DNA of 64,000 bases from Hufsiella ginkgonis. GTDB taxonomy: Bacteria; Bacteroidota; Bacteroidia; Sphingobacteriales; Sphingobacteriaceae. Below, piece by piece: positions 16,690 through 26,655 of the stretch. The stretch's first letter is position 1. Each line of letters begins with the position of its first letter. The translations under genes and the position numbers were made by a program. The stretch covers positions 496,001 through 560,000 of the forward strand of contig NZ_WVHS01000004.1 in the NCBI RefSeq assembly GCF_009834915.1, given 5' to 3'. The notes below the pieces were generated by a model that saw only the letters and a list, made by a program, of their open reading frames with translations, did not search any database and was not told the DNA's origin.

Positions 16690-16956
16690 TTAAGTAAAAC
16701 GCCTTAATTAGGATTGAAATACCCGGGGGCATGAAAAGTGGTCAGGGGCGGTCTCCGTCGGGCATTTTATGTTTTTAAACAATAGCATGACATCATTTCT
16801 TTAAAAAATCCCGGGATATTCTGTTAAAAAAGCTACCTTTGTCCCCTGTGAAAATTGATCCATCTGCTTCACAAGTCTCATTAAAAATATTGGTCTCCGT
16901 CCCGGAAATCACACGCCAGTTTTTCTTTTTTATCCCTGATCTTAATTTTAAGTGTA
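16690..16956. other. Intergenic region upstream of carA
   Basis: About 270 bases with no supported gene. It becomes AT-rich from about 16780. The only sign I can name is TACCTTTG at 16834-16841, a perfect -7 box that would give carA an approximately 110-base leader. No matching TTTG lies 19 bases upstream of it. I see no recognisable riboswitch or uracil-type attenuator. Confidence 0.4.
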
Positions 16957-18063
16957 ATGACTAATTATATTAAGTTGCCCGCCATATTGCTTCTCGAAGA
17001 CGGCACCGTTTACCATGGAAAAGCGGCAGGCAAGATTGGAACTACCACCGGCGAGATTTGCTTTAACACCGGCATGACCGGCTACCAGGAGATCTTTACA
17101 GATCCCTCCTACTTTGGCCAGATCATGGTAACCACCAATGCGCACATCGGCAATTATGGCATTCATGAAGATGAGATCGAATCGGGCGACATCAAGATCG
17201 CCGGGCTGGTTTGCAAGAACTTCAACATCATGTACAGCCGTAAGCAAGCGGCGAAATCGATCCAGGACTATTTCCAGGAAGAAAATATCGTAGGCATCTC
17301 TGATGTAGATACCCGTTCACTGGTTCGCCACATCCGCGATAAAGGGGCCATGAACGCGATCATTTCTTCGGAAATATTAGATATCGACACCTTGAAAGAA
17401 AAGCTGGCCGGGGTGCCATCCATGGATGGCCTGGAGCTTTCTTCAAAAGTATCTACCACAGAACCCTACTTTTATGGTACCGAATCGGCAAAAAACCGGG
17501 TAGCGGTGCTTGATCTCGGCGTTAAAAAGAACATTCTCCGCAATTTCGATCACCGCGATGTATACGCGAAGGTATTCCCGGCGAAGACCACGTTTAAAGA
17601 AATGGAAGAATGGGCGCCTAACGGGTATTTCATCTCCAACGGCCCCGGCGACCCCGCTGCCATGCCTTATGCAATAGATACCGTAAAAGAGATCCTGGAG
17701 GCCGACAAGCCATTGTTCGGCATCTGCCTTGGTCACCAGTTACTGGCGCTTGCCAATGACATCCGCACCAAAAAGATGTTCAACGGGCACCGCGGCCTTA
17801 ATCACCCGGTGAAGAACATTATTATCGACCATTGCGAAGTTACCTCGCAGAACCATGGTTTTGGGGTGGTGGCAGATGATATCCTGAAGTCGGACAAGGT
17901 AGAGGTTACGCATGTAAACCTTAACGACCAATCCATCGAAGGCATCAGGGTAAAAGGCAAGAACGCGTTTTCTGTACAATATCATCCTGAATCTTCGCCC
18001 GGGCCGCATGATTCGAGGTATTTGTTCGATCAGTTTGTGGACGCGATGGAAAAGGGGGAATAG
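16957..18063 (+). CDS. carA: Carbamoyl phosphate synthase, small (glutaminase) subunit
   Basis: Releases ammonia from glutamine for carbamoyl phosphate synthesis (pyrimidine and arginine pathways). 368 residues. The N-terminal CPSase_sm domain (about 8-135) holds FNTGMTGYQEIFTDPSYFGQ. The class I glutamine amidotransferase domain has the nucleophile in FGICLGHQ (Cys about 257) and the His/Glu pair in YHPESSPGP (about 342/344). The large subunit carB is not adjacent in this window. Confidence 0.97.
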   Translation: MTNYIKLPAILLLEDGTVYHGKAAGKIGTTTGEICFNTGMTGYQEIFTDPSYFGQIMVTTNAHIGNYGIHEDEIESGDIKIAGLVCKNFNIMYSRKQAAKSIQDYFQEENIVGISDVDTRSLVRHIRDKGAMNAIISSEILDIDTLKEKLAGVPSMDGLELSSKVSTTEPYFYGTESAKNRVAVLDLGVKKNILRNFDHRDVYAKVFPAKTTFKEMEEWAPNGYFISNGPGDPAAMPYAIDTVKEILEADKPLFGICLGHQLLALANDIRTKKMFNGHRGLNHPVKNIIIDHCEVTSQNHGFGVVADDILKSDKVEVTHVNLNDQSIEGIRVKGKNAFSVQYHPESSPGPHDSRYLFDQFVDAMEKGE

Positions 18064-18168
18064 GATTTTCTGTTCTCTCATCATCCTCTTTTGCCCGTTC
18101 ATCACCCTTTTTAGGCATCCCGCCCGAAAAAGCATTGTTCTTTCGATCAATTGTTCCATTTTTACCGC

Positions 18169-18930
18169 ATGACAGCACCAATCATCACTGTAAAAGGACT
18201 GGTAAAAAAATATGACGATTTCACGGCGGTGGACAACATCAGCTTTGAAGTGCTCAACGGCGAGATCTTTGGCCTCCTTGGTCCGAACGGTGCCGGGAAA
18301 ACCACGACGCTGGAGATCATGGAAACGCTTCGCGATAAAACTTCGGGCAGCGTAACCATCCACGGGCTCGACCTGGACAAAGACCCGGGAGCCATTAAAC
18401 ACATCATCGGGGTGCAGCTTCAGGCGGCAGGATATTACCCGAACCTGAACCTGTCTGAACTGATCGAGTTGTTTTCAGGCCTGTACGGGGTCGATATTAA
18501 ACCCCTTGATCTCCTCGAAAAAGTGGCGTTAACCGACAAGGCGAAAGCTAAATACAAGGACCTTTCCGGCGGACAGAAACAGCGCTTCTCCATCGCCACG
18601 ACGCTGATCAACCAGCCCAGGATCATCTTCCTCGACGAACCTACCACCGGCCTCGACCCGCAGGCCCGGCGCAACCTCTGGGACCTGATACTCGGGATCC
18701 GCGCCGCCGGCACCACCATCGTGCTTACTACGCATTATATGGATGAGGCGGAAGTCCTTTGTGATCGCGTGGCTTTTATAGACGCCGGCCGGGTGATTGG
18801 GATCGATACGCCGGACCAGTTTATCGATAACCTCGTGGCTTCCGGCTTTGAGCGAAAAAAACAAGTGAAGCAAGCCAACCTCGAAGATGTGTTTATTAAC
18901 CTCACCGGGAAAGAATGGCGCGAAAGCTAA
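18169..18930 (+). CDS. ABC transporter ATP-binding protein (ABC-2 type, drug/export class)
   Basis: 253 residues from ATG 18169. Walker A GPNGAGKTT, signature LSGGQKQRFSIA, Walker [14 protein letters not shown] and the H-loop (TTHYMDEAE) are all present, with the EPTTGLDP form typical of exporters of the CcmA/DrrA type. The C-terminal tail is short. The permease gene follows after a 92-base gap that contains a hairpin. The exported substrate is unknown. Confidence 0.94.
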   Translation: MTAPIITVKGLVKKYDDFTAVDNISFEVLNGEIFGLLGPNGAGKTTTLEIMETLRDKTSGSVTIHGLDLDKDPGAIKHIIGVQLQAAGYYPNLNLSELIELFSGLYGVDIKPLDLLEKVALTDKAKAKYKDLSGGQKQRFSIATTLINQPRIIFLDEPTTGLDPQARRNLWDLILGIRAAGTTIVLTTHYMDEAEVLCDRVAFIDAGRVIGIDTPDQFIDNLVASGFERKKQVKQANLEDVFINLTGKEWRES

Positions 18931-18933
18931 CTT

Positions 18934-18981
18934 ATCAGCTGTAAGCTCCGTTATGGCGCTATAAAAAAGCTGGCAGCTGAT
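18934..18981 (+). repeat. Intercistronic hairpin between ABC ATPase and permease
   Basis: ATCAGCTG at 18934-18941 pairs perfectly with CAGCTGAT at 18974-18981, and an inner AGCT pair extends the stem after two mismatches. The loop is about 20 bases. No T-run follows. It could set the ratio of ATPase to permease by stabilising or partly ending the message (inference). Confidence 0.5.
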
Positions 18982-19022
18982 CGCCCTGTGAATTTACTAA
19001 CAGCCCTTATTCAATTAACACC

Positions 19023-20120
19023 ATGACCCCAACCCAATCATACAGCAACACCAAAGCCACCCTGGCGATGGCCAAAGCCAGTTTCCGCTCTATTATCCGG
19101 AGCCCGTCGGCTGTGGTATTCAGCCTGGCGTTCCCGCTGATATTTATCCTCGTTTTTGGGTTTATCGGCGGCGGGGGCATTAAGGTGGACGTAGGCTTAG
19201 CCGCCGGATCTGATACCATCAACCCGGTTTACCAGGGATTGAAAAAAAGCGGGGTAGTGAATTTCGTTACGGAGCAGTCTGCCCGTGAAATGGAGGCCGA
19301 CCTCACCAAGGGACGGATGGATGCCATTTTGGATATCCGGAAAAATGCGGGTGTTCCTCCTTACACGGTGAACATCAAATACACGAAAGCTTCCATTAAG
19401 AACGGGATGTTCCTCAAATCAACCCTCGATAACATGATGGTGGCATTAAACGCAGTGCCCAATCAAACGCCCCGCATGGCCAGGCTCAGGGAAACCACCG
19501 TAGAAGGCAGGATTTACCGCACCATCGATTTTATATTGCCCGGGCAATTGGGATTCTCCCTGCTCAGCAGCGGCGTATTCGGTACCGCGTTTGTGTTCCT
19601 GGGTCTGCGTGTTACCCTGGTGATCAAGCGGTTCTTCGCCACACCCGTTAAGCGTTTCAGTATTGTGCTGGGTGAGGCCATCGCAAGAATCGTTTTCGGG
19701 CTCATCGGGTCGCTGTTTATTATCCTGATCGGCCATTTCCTGTTCAACTTCACACTGGTGCATGGGTTCATCACGGTATTGAACATGCTCGTGTTGTCTA
19801 CGCTTGGGCTCATCGTGTTCATGGGCTTTGGATTCGTAGTATCCGGCATCGCTAAAAATGAGAGCTCGGTGCCACCTATCGCGAACATAATCACTATGCC
19901 GCAGTTCCTGCTTTCCGGCACATTCTTCTCCATCAGCGCATTTCCCGCCTGGCTACAGCCCATCAGCAGGGCGCTTCCGCTCACTTATTTAAATGATGCG
20001 ATGCGCAAAGTTGCTTTTGAAGGTGCGGGACTGGGAGACGTGGGTCACCAGCTGCTTATCCTCCTTGCCTGGGGCATAGGCGTTTATGCTATAGCGGTAA
20101 AAGTATTTAAGTGGGAATAA
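19023..20120 (+). CDS. ABC-2 type transporter permease
   Basis: A 365-residue membrane protein. One hydrophobic helix near residues 35-55 is followed by an extracytoplasmic domain (about 55-175) and five or more helices (about 180-360), the usual ABC-2 layout. The region FLLSGTFFSISAFPAWLQPI is the conserved ABC-2 signature near the end. It partners the ATPase immediately upstream. Substrate unknown. Confidence 0.92.
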   Translation: MTPTQSYSNTKATLAMAKASFRSIIRSPSAVVFSLAFPLIFILVFGFIGGGGIKVDVGLAAGSDTINPVYQGLKKSGVVNFVTEQSAREMEADLTKGRMDAILDIRKNAGVPPYTVNIKYTKASIKNGMFLKSTLDNMMVALNAVPNQTPRMARLRETTVEGRIYRTIDFILPGQLGFSLLSSGVFGTAFVFLGLRVTLVIKRFFATPVKRFSIVLGEAIARIVFGLIGSLFIILIGHFLFNFTLVHGFITVLNMLVLSTLGLIVFMGFGFVVSGIAKNESSVPPIANIITMPQFLLSGTFFSISAFPAWLQPISRALPLTYLNDAMRKVAFEGAGLGDVGHQLLILLAWGIGVYAIAVKVFKWE

Positions 20121-20181
20121 CGGACCATAAAAAGCGCTTTCCGTTTCGTGCATTCATTTCAAAATGTTAATTTTGGATCAT

Positions 20182-20196
20182 AAACACTTAGTGTTT
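20182..20196. promoter_or_regulatory. 15-base palindrome upstream of eno
   Basis: AAACACT-T-AGTGTTT is a perfect palindrome with 7-base arms, 54 bases before the eno start codon. A TATCTTTT box follows at 20206. It has the form of an operator site, but no binder can be named from the sequence. Confidence 0.35.
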
Positions 20197-20243
20197 TGTT
20201 TACACTATCTTTTGAAAAGCCAACGCACATAACCATAAATTAA

Positions 20244-21545
<1,302 letters not shown>

Positions 21546-21559
21546 ATAACAGGAATACC

Positions 21560-21601
21560 GGAATAGCCATTAGCTGACGGTAATCGGCTAATAGCTATTC
21601 C
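21560..21601 (+). terminator. Hairpin after eno
   Basis: A 16-base stem (GGAATAGCCATTAGCT with GGCTAATAGCTATTCC) has one mismatch, one G-T pair and a 10-base loop, 14 bases after the eno stop. The downstream sequence ATTTTCC is only weakly T-rich, so it may be an imperfect terminator or a dispersed intergenic repeat. Confidence 0.6.
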
Positions 21602-21633
21602 ATTTTCCAAAACTTTTTCCCTACCTTCACATT

Positions 21634-21948
21634 ATGAAGCGGTTGATCAGCTTGTTACGTAATAAATATTTCCTGGCAACAGTGGCATTTCTTACCTGGA
21701 TGCTCTTTTTCGACAGGAACGACTTTATGACGCAGTATGACTACCATACGCAATTAAACACGCTGAAGGCGGAAAAGCAATTCTACATAGACCAAACAAA
21801 CCAGGCACGTAAAGAACTGGACGAGCTTACCACCAATCGCGCCAGCCTCGAGCGATTTGCCCGCGAACGCTATCACATGAAGAAAGACAATGAAGATGTG
21901 TATGTGATCGTTTCAGAAAAACCTAAAGAAGAGAAATCGTTGTTTTAA
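21634..21948 (+). CDS. Septum formation initiator family protein (FtsB/DivIC-like)
   Basis: 104 residues with a short cytoplasmic N-terminus, one membrane helix (about 10-27) and a coiled coil (about 38-75), ending in LERFARERYHMKKDNEDVYVI, which matches the DivIC/FtsB family end. Such proteins join the divisome with FtsL and FtsQ. The position after eno is the usual one for this family in many bacteria. Family call is firm; the exact division role is inferred. Confidence 0.88.
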   Translation: MKRLISLLRNKYFLATVAFLTWMLFFDRNDFMTQYDYHTQLNTLKAEKQFYIDQTNQARKELDELTTNRASLERFARERYHMKKDNEDVYVIVSEKPKEEKSLF

Positions 21949-21965
21949 CCTTTTAACGGTTCTTT

Positions 21966-24035
21966 TTAAACTTCCCCGCTCCGTTTTCTTGCAAACCACT
22001 CGATCGTTAACAGTCCGGCGATCAGGAAGAATAATACTTTCAGGTCGATCAGGTCCTCGTACCGCTTGTTTTCGTAAGAGATCGTTTTCACCTGCTCATT
22101 GGCGCGGATCATCGCCGGCAATTGATCGAGCTGGTTAGGGTATACCATCTTACCGGTACTCTGCGCCGCCATTTCGTACAGCAGCTGGTGATTCGCAGTG
22201 GTACGCTGGAATTCGGCCTGCTGCTGGGTGATAATAAACTGCCCGGTAGCTGCATGGTTCACTTTACCCAGCTTGGTACTGGCCGAGAAATCATATTCCC
22301 CGGCAGGCAGTACGCCAGCGTCCAGTTCATACGCATTGGATGTTTTCGAGAAAACGTAGTTATAGCTGTTTCCCTCCCCGTTCTTCAGCACGATATTTAC
22401 GTCGGGTGTATTTACCAGCTCGTAGCTGTCGTTGTATAATTCACCGTTCAATATTACCCGTTCATTTTCGTCAAACGACCTGCGGGCAGGATAAACACGG
22501 AATTTGCGTTTATCTTCCTTGGTAGAAAGGTACTGTACGGTTTTGTTAATCAGCTCGTCAACCGCTTCATGGTTCTCATTTTCTTCAAAATCCTCGAGCC
22601 GCCATCTCCAGAGACCTTCCCCGGCCAGGATCCCGATCTTGCGCTGCGGCTCATCAGCAAATAGGAGCAGCGGGTTGTCGGTTACCACTTTTCCGATCTG
22701 TTGAGTGAGCAGCACCGATGCCGGGCCTTTAAGACCATAATTCCCGAACGGGGCGAGCAGCGGCGCGAAATTCTGCAAGCGGTTCTTAGTGCTTTCGGTC
22801 AGGGTAAACGAATAAAAATCCGTCTTTACCCGTGCCGTAACTTCCTGGACCGACCCGGAGGAAGCGATTCCTAACGCATTCTGGAGCCCGTTCAACGCCG
22901 GAACATTTGTTTGTGCCCCAATGATGTACCAGGCAGGTTTGGATGCGGCAGCCCTAAGGATCTCAGGCGAGCCGGAGACCGATGGTAGCTGGTGGAGGAT
23001 CAACAATCCGGCTTCGGCCACGTCTTCTGCCTTAAGGTCGTTAACCAATACCGTTTTTACCTCGTAATTTTTATTTATTTCGACAGATTGCCTGATGGCG
23101 GCAATATCCGGATGCGGCGCATTGGCAACCAGCAGCACTTTCTCCTTACCATCGAGCACCTCCATAAAAATAGTCTGGACGTTATTCTGGGCCGAAAGCT
23201 CCTTTGCTACCGGCGTTACCCTTACGTTAAACCGTTGGATACCTTTCTTTTTTGCGAGCAGCGTAACCGGCACCGTTATCCTGAACTCATCGCTGTTGAT
23301 GGTTATCGGTTTTGAAAAAAGCGTACCCGTTTGGTCGGAGACGGTTAGCGTAGAGCTAACTCCCTTACATTGATAGGCCTCTACGCTCACCTCCACCTGG
23401 AACTGGTTATCCAGGTATACAATGTTATTGTAGTTCACGTTGGCCACCAGGATATCGCGCCGTGGAATGGTATCGCCTAAGGCAACCGTGTACACCGGCG
23501 ATTTAACATTTACAGACTCGTACTGCGGGTTACCGCCCTTATTGTAGATCCCATCGGTAGCCAGCACGACGGCGCCGATATTACGGTTAGAGAACTGGTC
23601 GGAAATGTTTTTAAAAACCGCCGAGATGTTCGTGAGCTTAGCCCCGTATTGGAAGGCCAGGCCAGGCTGCATGTCGCCGCCAAAGTTGAAAGTGCGAACC
23701 TCGTAATTCGACTCCAACTCCTTCACGAGCTTTTTAAAATCTGCCTCGTAAGCGGCCTTATTAAAACCCGCCGGCCTGGTGATCCCGATCGATGCGGAAT
23801 TGTCCTGGGCGACGATGATCAGCGGTTTCTCCACCATCTTATTGGTGATCCTGATCAGCGGTGCAAACAGCAGGAATGCCAGCACAGCAACCGCCAGGCT
23901 CCTTAGCGCAAACAATACATTCCTATAGGATTTCTGCAGGTACGATGACGATTGGTACAGCAAAAAAGCATATCCCGCGCCAATGGCCAGGCAAGCCAGT
24001 AACCAAAGGAAAGAGTTCGTCGTAAATTGGAGCAT
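21966..24035 (-). CDS. VWA-domain membrane protein
   Basis: 689 residues. Two N-terminal helices (about 8-26 and 38-60) precede a von Willebrand factor A-like domain with the MIDAS motif DNSAS (Asp78) and ATDG (about 160). A long extracytoplasmic beta-rich part follows, and a final helix at about 664-682 ends in the basic tail ARKRSGEV. Comparable proteins are widespread in Bacteroidota, but no function is established. Convergent with the FtsB-like gene, with only an 18-base gap. Confidence 0.85.
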   Translation of the reverse strand: MLQFTTNSFLWLLACLAIGAGYAFLLYQSSSYLQKSYRNVLFALRSLAVAVLAFLLFAPLIRITNKMVEKPLIIVAQDNSASIGITRPAGFNKAAYEADFKKLVKELESNYEVRTFNFGGDMQPGLAFQYGAKLTNISAVFKNISDQFSNRNIGAVVLATDGIYNKGGNPQYESVNVKSPVYTVALGDTIPRRDILVANVNYNNIVYLDNQFQVEVSVEAYQCKGVSSTLTVSDQTGTLFSKPITINSDEFRITVPVTLLAKKKGIQRFNVRVTPVAKELSAQNNVQTIFMEVLDGKEKVLLVANAPHPDIAAIRQSVEINKNYEVKTVLVNDLKAEDVAEAGLLILHQLPSVSGSPEILRAAASKPAWYIIGAQTNVPALNGLQNALGIASSGSVQEVTARVKTDFYSFTLTESTKNRLQNFAPLLAPFGNYGLKGPASVLLTQQIGKVVTDNPLLLFADEPQRKIGILAGEGLWRWRLEDFEENENHEAVDELINKTVQYLSTKEDKRKFRVYPARRSFDENERVILNGELYNDSYELVNTPDVNIVLKNGEGNSYNYVFSKTSNAYELDAGVLPAGEYDFSASTKLGKVNHAATGQFIITQQQAEFQRTTANHQLLYEMAAQSTGKMVYPNQLDQLPAMIRANEQVKTISYENKRYEDLIDLKVLFFLIAGLLTIEWFARKRSGEV

Positions 24036-24074
24036 TAGCGGTTCGTAGTGATCACTGTATAAATTATGCGTAAA

Positions 24075-24818
24075 CTAGAGCATCCCGCCGTCCACTGCGA
24101 TCACTTGCCCGGTTACGTAGGCACTCATGTCTGAAGCCAGGAATACGCACATGTTGGCAACGTCCTCAGGTTCGCCGGCACGTTTCAGCGGGATGCCCGC
24201 CGCCCAGCCTTCCACCACTTTAGGATCGAGCACATCCGTCATTTCCGTGCGGATAAAGCCCGGGGCCACTACGTTGGTGCGGATATTCCGGGAACCCAGC
24301 TCCCTGGCGATAGACTTCGAAAAACCGATGATGCCGGCTTTTGAGGCGGCATAATTTGCCTGGCCGGCGTTTCCCTGTACGCCTACTACCGAGCTCATAT
24401 TAATAAATACCCCTTTGCGGTTCTTCATCATGATCCTGGAAGCGGCTTTGGTAAGATTAAAGATGGATTTCAGGTTGGCGGCCAGTACGTCGTCCCAATT
24501 CTGTTCGGTCATCCGCATCAGCAACCCGTCTTTGGTAATACCCGCATTGTTTACCACGATATCGAGCGTGCCGAAGTCGGCCACTACGTCGTTTACCAGT
24601 TTCTCGGCTTCCTCGAATTTCGACGCATCTGAACGGTATCCCTTCACGATCGTTCCGCCGGCCAGCAGTTCCTGCTCCAGCGCCTGTCCCTTTTCTATCG
24701 ACGACAGGTAAGTAAAGGCTACTTTGGCACCGTGCTCAACAAATTTCTCGGCGATCTTGCGCCCTATTCCCTTTGAAGCTCCGGTGATCAAGGCGGTTTT
24801 TCCTTCTAATAATTTCAT
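24075..24818 (-). CDS. fabG: 3-oxoacyl-[acyl-carrier-protein] reductase
   Basis: NADPH-dependent reduction of 3-oxoacyl-ACP in fatty acid elongation; cytoplasmic. 247 residues, a short-chain dehydrogenase. TGASKGIGR (12-20) binds the nucleotide, NNAG is at 90-93, and the catalytic set is Ser143, Tyr156 and Lys160 (YAASK). The end YVTGQVIAVDGGML is typical of FabG. It stands alone rather than in a fab cluster, so a different SDR substrate is not excluded. Confidence 0.93.
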   Translation of the reverse strand: MKLLEGKTALITGASKGIGRKIAEKFVEHGAKVAFTYLSSIEKGQALEQELLAGGTIVKGYRSDASKFEEAEKLVNDVVADFGTLDIVVNNAGITKDGLLMRMTEQNWDDVLAANLKSIFNLTKAASRIMMKNRKGVFINMSSVVGVQGNAGQANYAASKAGIIGFSKSIARELGSRNIRTNVVAPGFIRTEMTDVLDPKVVEGWAAGIPLKRAGEPEDVANMCVFLASDMSAYVTGQVIAVDGGML

Positions 24819-24925
24819 TCTTCTAATTGTTTTTTAAAGCAACGGGCTGTATCATGCCCCGCCATAACGTTAACCCGTAAGGAGGTGAAGTTAAAGCTTT
24901 TTGTTTAAATGTAATCGTGCGGCGT

Positions 24926-25378
24926 TCACACACCGATATCTTCATTCCATAACTGCGGCTTGTCGCCGATAAACGACTGCATCATTTCGTAACATTCGGG
25001 GCTATCGAGCAGCTCGACATGCACTCCGCGCGAACGAAGCAGCTCCTCCTCTCCCATGAACGTGCGATTTTCGCCGACGACCACGATTGGGATGCCGTAA
25101 AGCAGGATCGCGCCCGAGCACATAGCACAGGGCGACAAGGTAGTATAGATCGTACATTCACGATAAACCGCAGCGGTTTGCCGGCCTGCATTTTCCAATG
25201 CATCCATCTCTCCATGGAGGACGGGGCTCCCGTTTTGCACCCTTTTATTATGTCCGCTACCGATAATTTTGCCCTGGTGTACCAGCACCGAACCGATGGG
25301 GATCCCACCCTCGCCCAGTCCTTTTTTCGCTTCCGCGATAGCTGCATTCAAAAACTGCTGGTGATCAATCGGCTCCAT
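24926..25378 (-). CDS. Nucleoside/cytosine deaminase, yeast Fcy1-like
   Basis: 150 residues from ATG 25378; an earlier in-frame start at 25393 is less likely. It is a CMP/dCMP-type zinc deaminase: HGEMDAL (His55, Glu57) and LSPCAMCSGAI (Cys84, Cys87). Beyond the motif it follows yeast cytosine deaminase closely, in YGIPIVVVGENRTFMG and in the C-terminal WNEDIG. This points to cytosine to uracil conversion rather than tRNA adenosine deamination (TadA) or guanine deamination. Specificity is inferred by resemblance. It is divergent from the gene at 25451. Confidence 0.85.
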   Translation of the reverse strand: MEPIDHQQFLNAAIAEAKKGLGEGGIPIGSVLVHQGKIIGSGHNKRVQNGSPVLHGEMDALENAGRQTAAVYRECTIYTTLSPCAMCSGAILLYGIPIVVVGENRTFMGEEELLRSRGVHVELLDSPECYEMMQSFIGDKPQLWNEDIGV

Positions 25379-25450
25379 AAATCGAAAAAGCAATAGTTTT
25401 TTGCTAAAATTGCTCTCTTTACGAATTTAGTGTTCTAATTATAAACTGCC

Positions 25451-26104
25451 ATGAAAAATCCCATCTATCTTGTCCTGATAACATTCTTATTACTTACGGC
25501 AGGCTACGCCTATGCGCAGGCCCCTTCCCAAACGAAACCCGTTACACCTGCGCCGAAGGCAAATACCTACCAGCAGCCGCCCGTTGATTCTACCACCCTC
25601 GACGGGCGGTATCAATTAATGCTCCGCCGGTCAAAAACGCAACTTGGCTTTAAGCTGGTTAATCCGTCCCGGCTATCTACTTTGTGGAAAAACGCCTCAG
25701 ACACCATAAACTACGGAAAAAGGAAGATCAGGGAGTTGCAGCAGACCGTTACGCAACAAGCCGCCACCATAAACCAGCAAAAGGAAAGTTTAACCAACAG
25801 TGAACAAACCCTTGCGGAATCGAAGACGGAGGTTGAACAGGTAAGCCTTTTGGGCATAATGGTGAGCAAGAGCACCTACAACCTCGTGATGTGGGGATTG
25901 GTCTTCCTACTAGCCGCCTCGCTGGCGATTGTAATATTCAGTTCCGGCCGCAACAGCCGGGAAGCGAAATACCGCATAAAGCTTTACGAGGAACTGGCGG
26001 CCGAATACCAGGCTCACAAGATAAAGGCCAATGATAAGGAGAAGAAACTGGCCAGGGAGCTACAGGATGAAAGGAATAAGCTGGATGACCTGTTGAAGAG
26101 ATAA
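25451..26104 (+). CDS. Hypothetical exported membrane-anchored coiled-coil protein
   Basis: 217 residues: a signal peptide (1-22), a Pro-rich linker (23-45), a segment with RYQLMLRRSKTQLGFKLVN, a coiled coil rich in Gln and Glu (about 90-130), a membrane helix (about 143-162) and a charged C-terminal coiled coil in the cytoplasm. I do not recognise a named family. The layout suggests a structural or signalling link across the inner membrane, but this is speculation. Confidence 0.7.
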   Translation: MKNPIYLVLITFLLLTAGYAYAQAPSQTKPVTPAPKANTYQQPPVDSTTLDGRYQLMLRRSKTQLGFKLVNPSRLSTLWKNASDTINYGKRKIRELQQTVTQQAATINQQKESLTNSEQTLAESKTEVEQVSLLGIMVSKSTYNLVMWGLVFLLAASLAIVIFSSGRNSREAKYRIKLYEELAAEYQAHKIKANDKEKKLARELQDERNKLDDLLKR

Positions 26105-26160
26105 ATTACAGGAGTTCGATCATTGCGGGCGTTATATCGGCCCGAAATCCACCTACTAAA

Positions 26161-26190
26161 AAATCCCCGCCATTTTACCGGCAGGGATTT
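26161..26190. terminator. Hairpin terminator between rpsJ and the convergent gene
   Basis: AAATCCCCGCC and GGCAGGGATTT form an 11-base stem with one mismatch and an 8-base loop. On the minus strand it is followed by a run of six T, so it ends the ribosomal protein transcript after rpsJ. On the plus strand AT-rich sequence follows, so it may also serve the gene ending at 26104. Confidence 0.8.
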
Positions 26191-26215
26191 GTATTTAAAT
26201 TTTGACAAGCTTCAG

Positions 26216-26521
26216 TTAAACCTTGATTTCAACTTCAACCCCGCTTGGCAATTCAAGTTTCATCAGGGCATCTACAGTTTTCGAGTTCGAGCTGTAAATA
26301 TCCAACAGGCGCTTGTAAGCACATAACTGGAACTGCTCACGCGCTTTCTTGTTCACGTGCGGTGAACGCAATACGGTGAAAATTTTCTTCTCAGTTGGCA
26401 ACGGAATTGGTCCGCTTACCACCGCGCCCGTAGGCTTAACGGTTTTTACGATCTTTTCGGCAGATTTGTCTACCAGGTTATAATCGTAAGACTTTAACTT
26501 GATCCTGATTCTTTGGCTCAT
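26216..26521 (-). CDS. rpsJ: Ribosomal protein S10
   Basis: 101-residue component of the 30S subunit head and NusA/NusE antitermination partner. The sequence from [18 protein letters not shown] to [11 protein letters not shown] is full length and conserved, including [11 protein letters not shown]. It is the last gene of rpsL-rpsG-fusA-rpsJ; the rest of the S10 operon (rplC onward) does not follow, and a terminator lies directly downstream. Confidence 0.98.
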   Translation of the reverse strand: MSQRIRIKLKSYDYNLVDKSAEKIVKTVKPTGAVVSGPIPLPTEKKIFTVLRSPHVNKKAREQFQLCAYKRLLDIYSSNSKTVDALMKLELPSGVEVEIKV

Positions 26522-26535
26522 TTTGTTTGATTTGT

Positions 26536-26565
26536 GCTGGCATAAGAGCTATTAATTATGCCAGC
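26536..26565 (-). repeat. Hairpin in the fusA-rpsJ gap
   Basis: GCTGGCATA at 26536-26544 and TATGCCAGC at 26557-26565 form a perfect 9-base stem with a 12-base loop in the 134-base gap between fusA and rpsJ, 15 bases upstream of rpsJ. It could partly end transcription, be a processing site, or affect rpsJ translation; no T-run follows on the minus strand. Confidence 0.5.
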
Positions 26566-26655
26566 GGGTTTATCTTTTATGCTGGATGCCTGACCGTTTG
26601 ACGTTATACGCTCCTGAATGGCGCTTAGCCGGACCGTATACCGTTAAACCATTCA

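Noticed and set aside
16487-16732. An 81-codon minus-strand frame upstream of panB
   Set aside because: No protein-like pattern; another frame in the same place gives a recognisable coiled-coil relic, so this one is probably a shadow.
17945-18181. A 78-codon minus-strand frame at the carA end
   Set aside because: It mostly overlaps carA on the opposite strand and has no family signature.
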